Below are positions 22,453 through 22,892 of a stretch of 22,892 nt of DNA, one piece after another; the stretch's first letter is position 1; the number at the start of each line of letters is the position of its first letter. Origin of the DNA: an uncultured Solirubrobacteraceae bacterium (GTDB lineage: Bacteria; Actinomycetota; Thermoleophilia; Solirubrobacterales; Solirubrobacteraceae); NCBI GenBank assembly GCA_955652345.1, contig CATPBV010000137.1, positions 1 through 22,892 on the forward strand, read 5' to 3'. Made by a program: the position numbers and the translations under genes. Under the pieces are notes generated by a model. That model ran no database searches, had not been told where the DNA came from, and saw only the letters and a list, made by a program, of their open reading frames with translations.

Positions 22453-22892
22453 CGATGAGCCCGCACCACGCTCTCGTACAGCTCGATGCTCTGGACGGCT
22501 ACGGCATCCCAACTGCGGGGTGCGGCGACCTCGCGCAAGATCCGCTCGCGTACCTCGGCGCCATCGTCGATGTGAGCCAGGATCGCGCGAGCTAGTGCTT
22601 GTTCGTCGCCGGGATGGACGACGTAGCTCTGATCGAGCGCAAGGTCGGCTAGTCCACCCAGCGCGGTGACGATCGCGGGCACCCCATATCCAGCCGCGAC
22701 GCTTCCGACGCCCGACTGCGAGGCCTGGGTGTACGGCAGCGCCGCAAGTGAGATCGAGGCGAAGAACCTCCAGAGCTCCGACTCCGGCAGGTACTCGCGC
22801 TCGACGGTCACCCTGGAATCGGCAAGCGGCAAGGTGGACTCGCCCGAGCCGCGCACGCGTAGGTGCACCTCAGGGCGCTCCGTCCACACGCA
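22449..22892 (-). CDS. GT4-type glycosyltransferase, C-terminal part (runs off the window)
   Basis: The last 147 residues of a GT-B glycosyltransferase; the 5' end lies beyond the window edge. The donor-domain pattern is visible: a VTVEREYLPESELWRFFAS stretch, then LAALPYTQASQSGVGSVAAG and YGVPAIVTALGGLADL. The canonical second glutamate helix (ExxA) is replaced by a GSVAAGYGVP segment, as in several GT4 subgroups. A terminal helix (ERILREVAAPRSWDAVA...YESVV) closes the fold. It is the first visible gene of the minus-strand operon, coupled to the next by an ATGA overlap. Confidence 0.8.
   Translation of the reverse strand, partial: CVWTERPEVHLRVRGSGESTLPLADSRVTVEREYLPESELWRFFASISLAALPYTQASQSGVGSVAAGYGVPAIVTALGGLADLALDQSYVVHPGDEQALARAILAHIDDGAEVRERILREVAAPRSWDAVAVQSIELYESVVRAHR

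Overview
The window is GC-rich (very strong G/C third-position bias, many GTG starts, ATGA/GTGA gene overlaps) and reads as chromosomal DNA of a high-GC Gram-positive bacterium. MurE carries the DNPR motif of the meso-diaminopimelate type. The secreted proteins carry low-complexity and Ig-like modules of a kind I associate with Actinobacteria of the Thermoleophilia/Solirubrobacterales group. That placement is inference and was not tested by phylogeny. No tRNA, rRNA, CRISPR array, insertion sequence or phage gene was found.

Region 1 (1-7408) is a piece of the division and cell wall (dcw) cluster: the last codons of rsmH, an FtsL-like protein, the transpeptidase FtsI, then murE and murF. Between ftsI and murE sits a foreign-looking block. 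It has an SRPBCC (AHSA1-like) gene and an ArsR-type regulator on the minus strand, and a clpP gene on the plus strand. They diverge from one short intergenic region that holds two matching palindromes (GCAACC-N4-GGTTGC), the best regulatory signal in the window. The cluster does not continue with mraY after murF. Instead an ECF-type sigma factor gene runs toward murF and overlaps its 3' end by 38 bp.

Region 2 (about 7935-20267) is a surface-polysaccharide and envelope locus, mostly on the plus strand: a Gfo/Idh/MocA sugar dehydrogenase, a secreted LVIVD-repeat protein with Ig-like modules, a membrane O-acyltransferase fused to an SGNH domain, a methyltransferase with an N-terminal zinc ribbon, a secreted glycoside-hydrolase-like protein (minus strand), a GT4 glycosyltransferase, a DegT-family sugar aminotransferase and an ATP-grasp ligase. 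The last three form a tight operon. Dehydrogenase, aminotransferase and ATP-grasp ligase together suggest an amino sugar that is then joined to an amino acid or other carboxylate.

Region 3 (20282-22892) is a minus-strand operon of at least three GT4-type glycosyltransferases with 4-base overlapping starts and stops. The most upstream one runs off the window. It converges on the ATP-grasp gene with only 14 bases between the stops.

Points most worth a second look: the paired operators between the SRPBCC-arsR operon and clpP inside a dcw cluster; the unusual FtsL-like protein with a long basic N-terminus and a repetitive glycine-rich outer tail; the coupled mini-ORF and 30-bp duplication at the rsmH-ftsL junction; the 170-residue charged extension on the acyltransferase; and the aminotransferase/ATP-grasp pair. 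None of these alone proves a new system.
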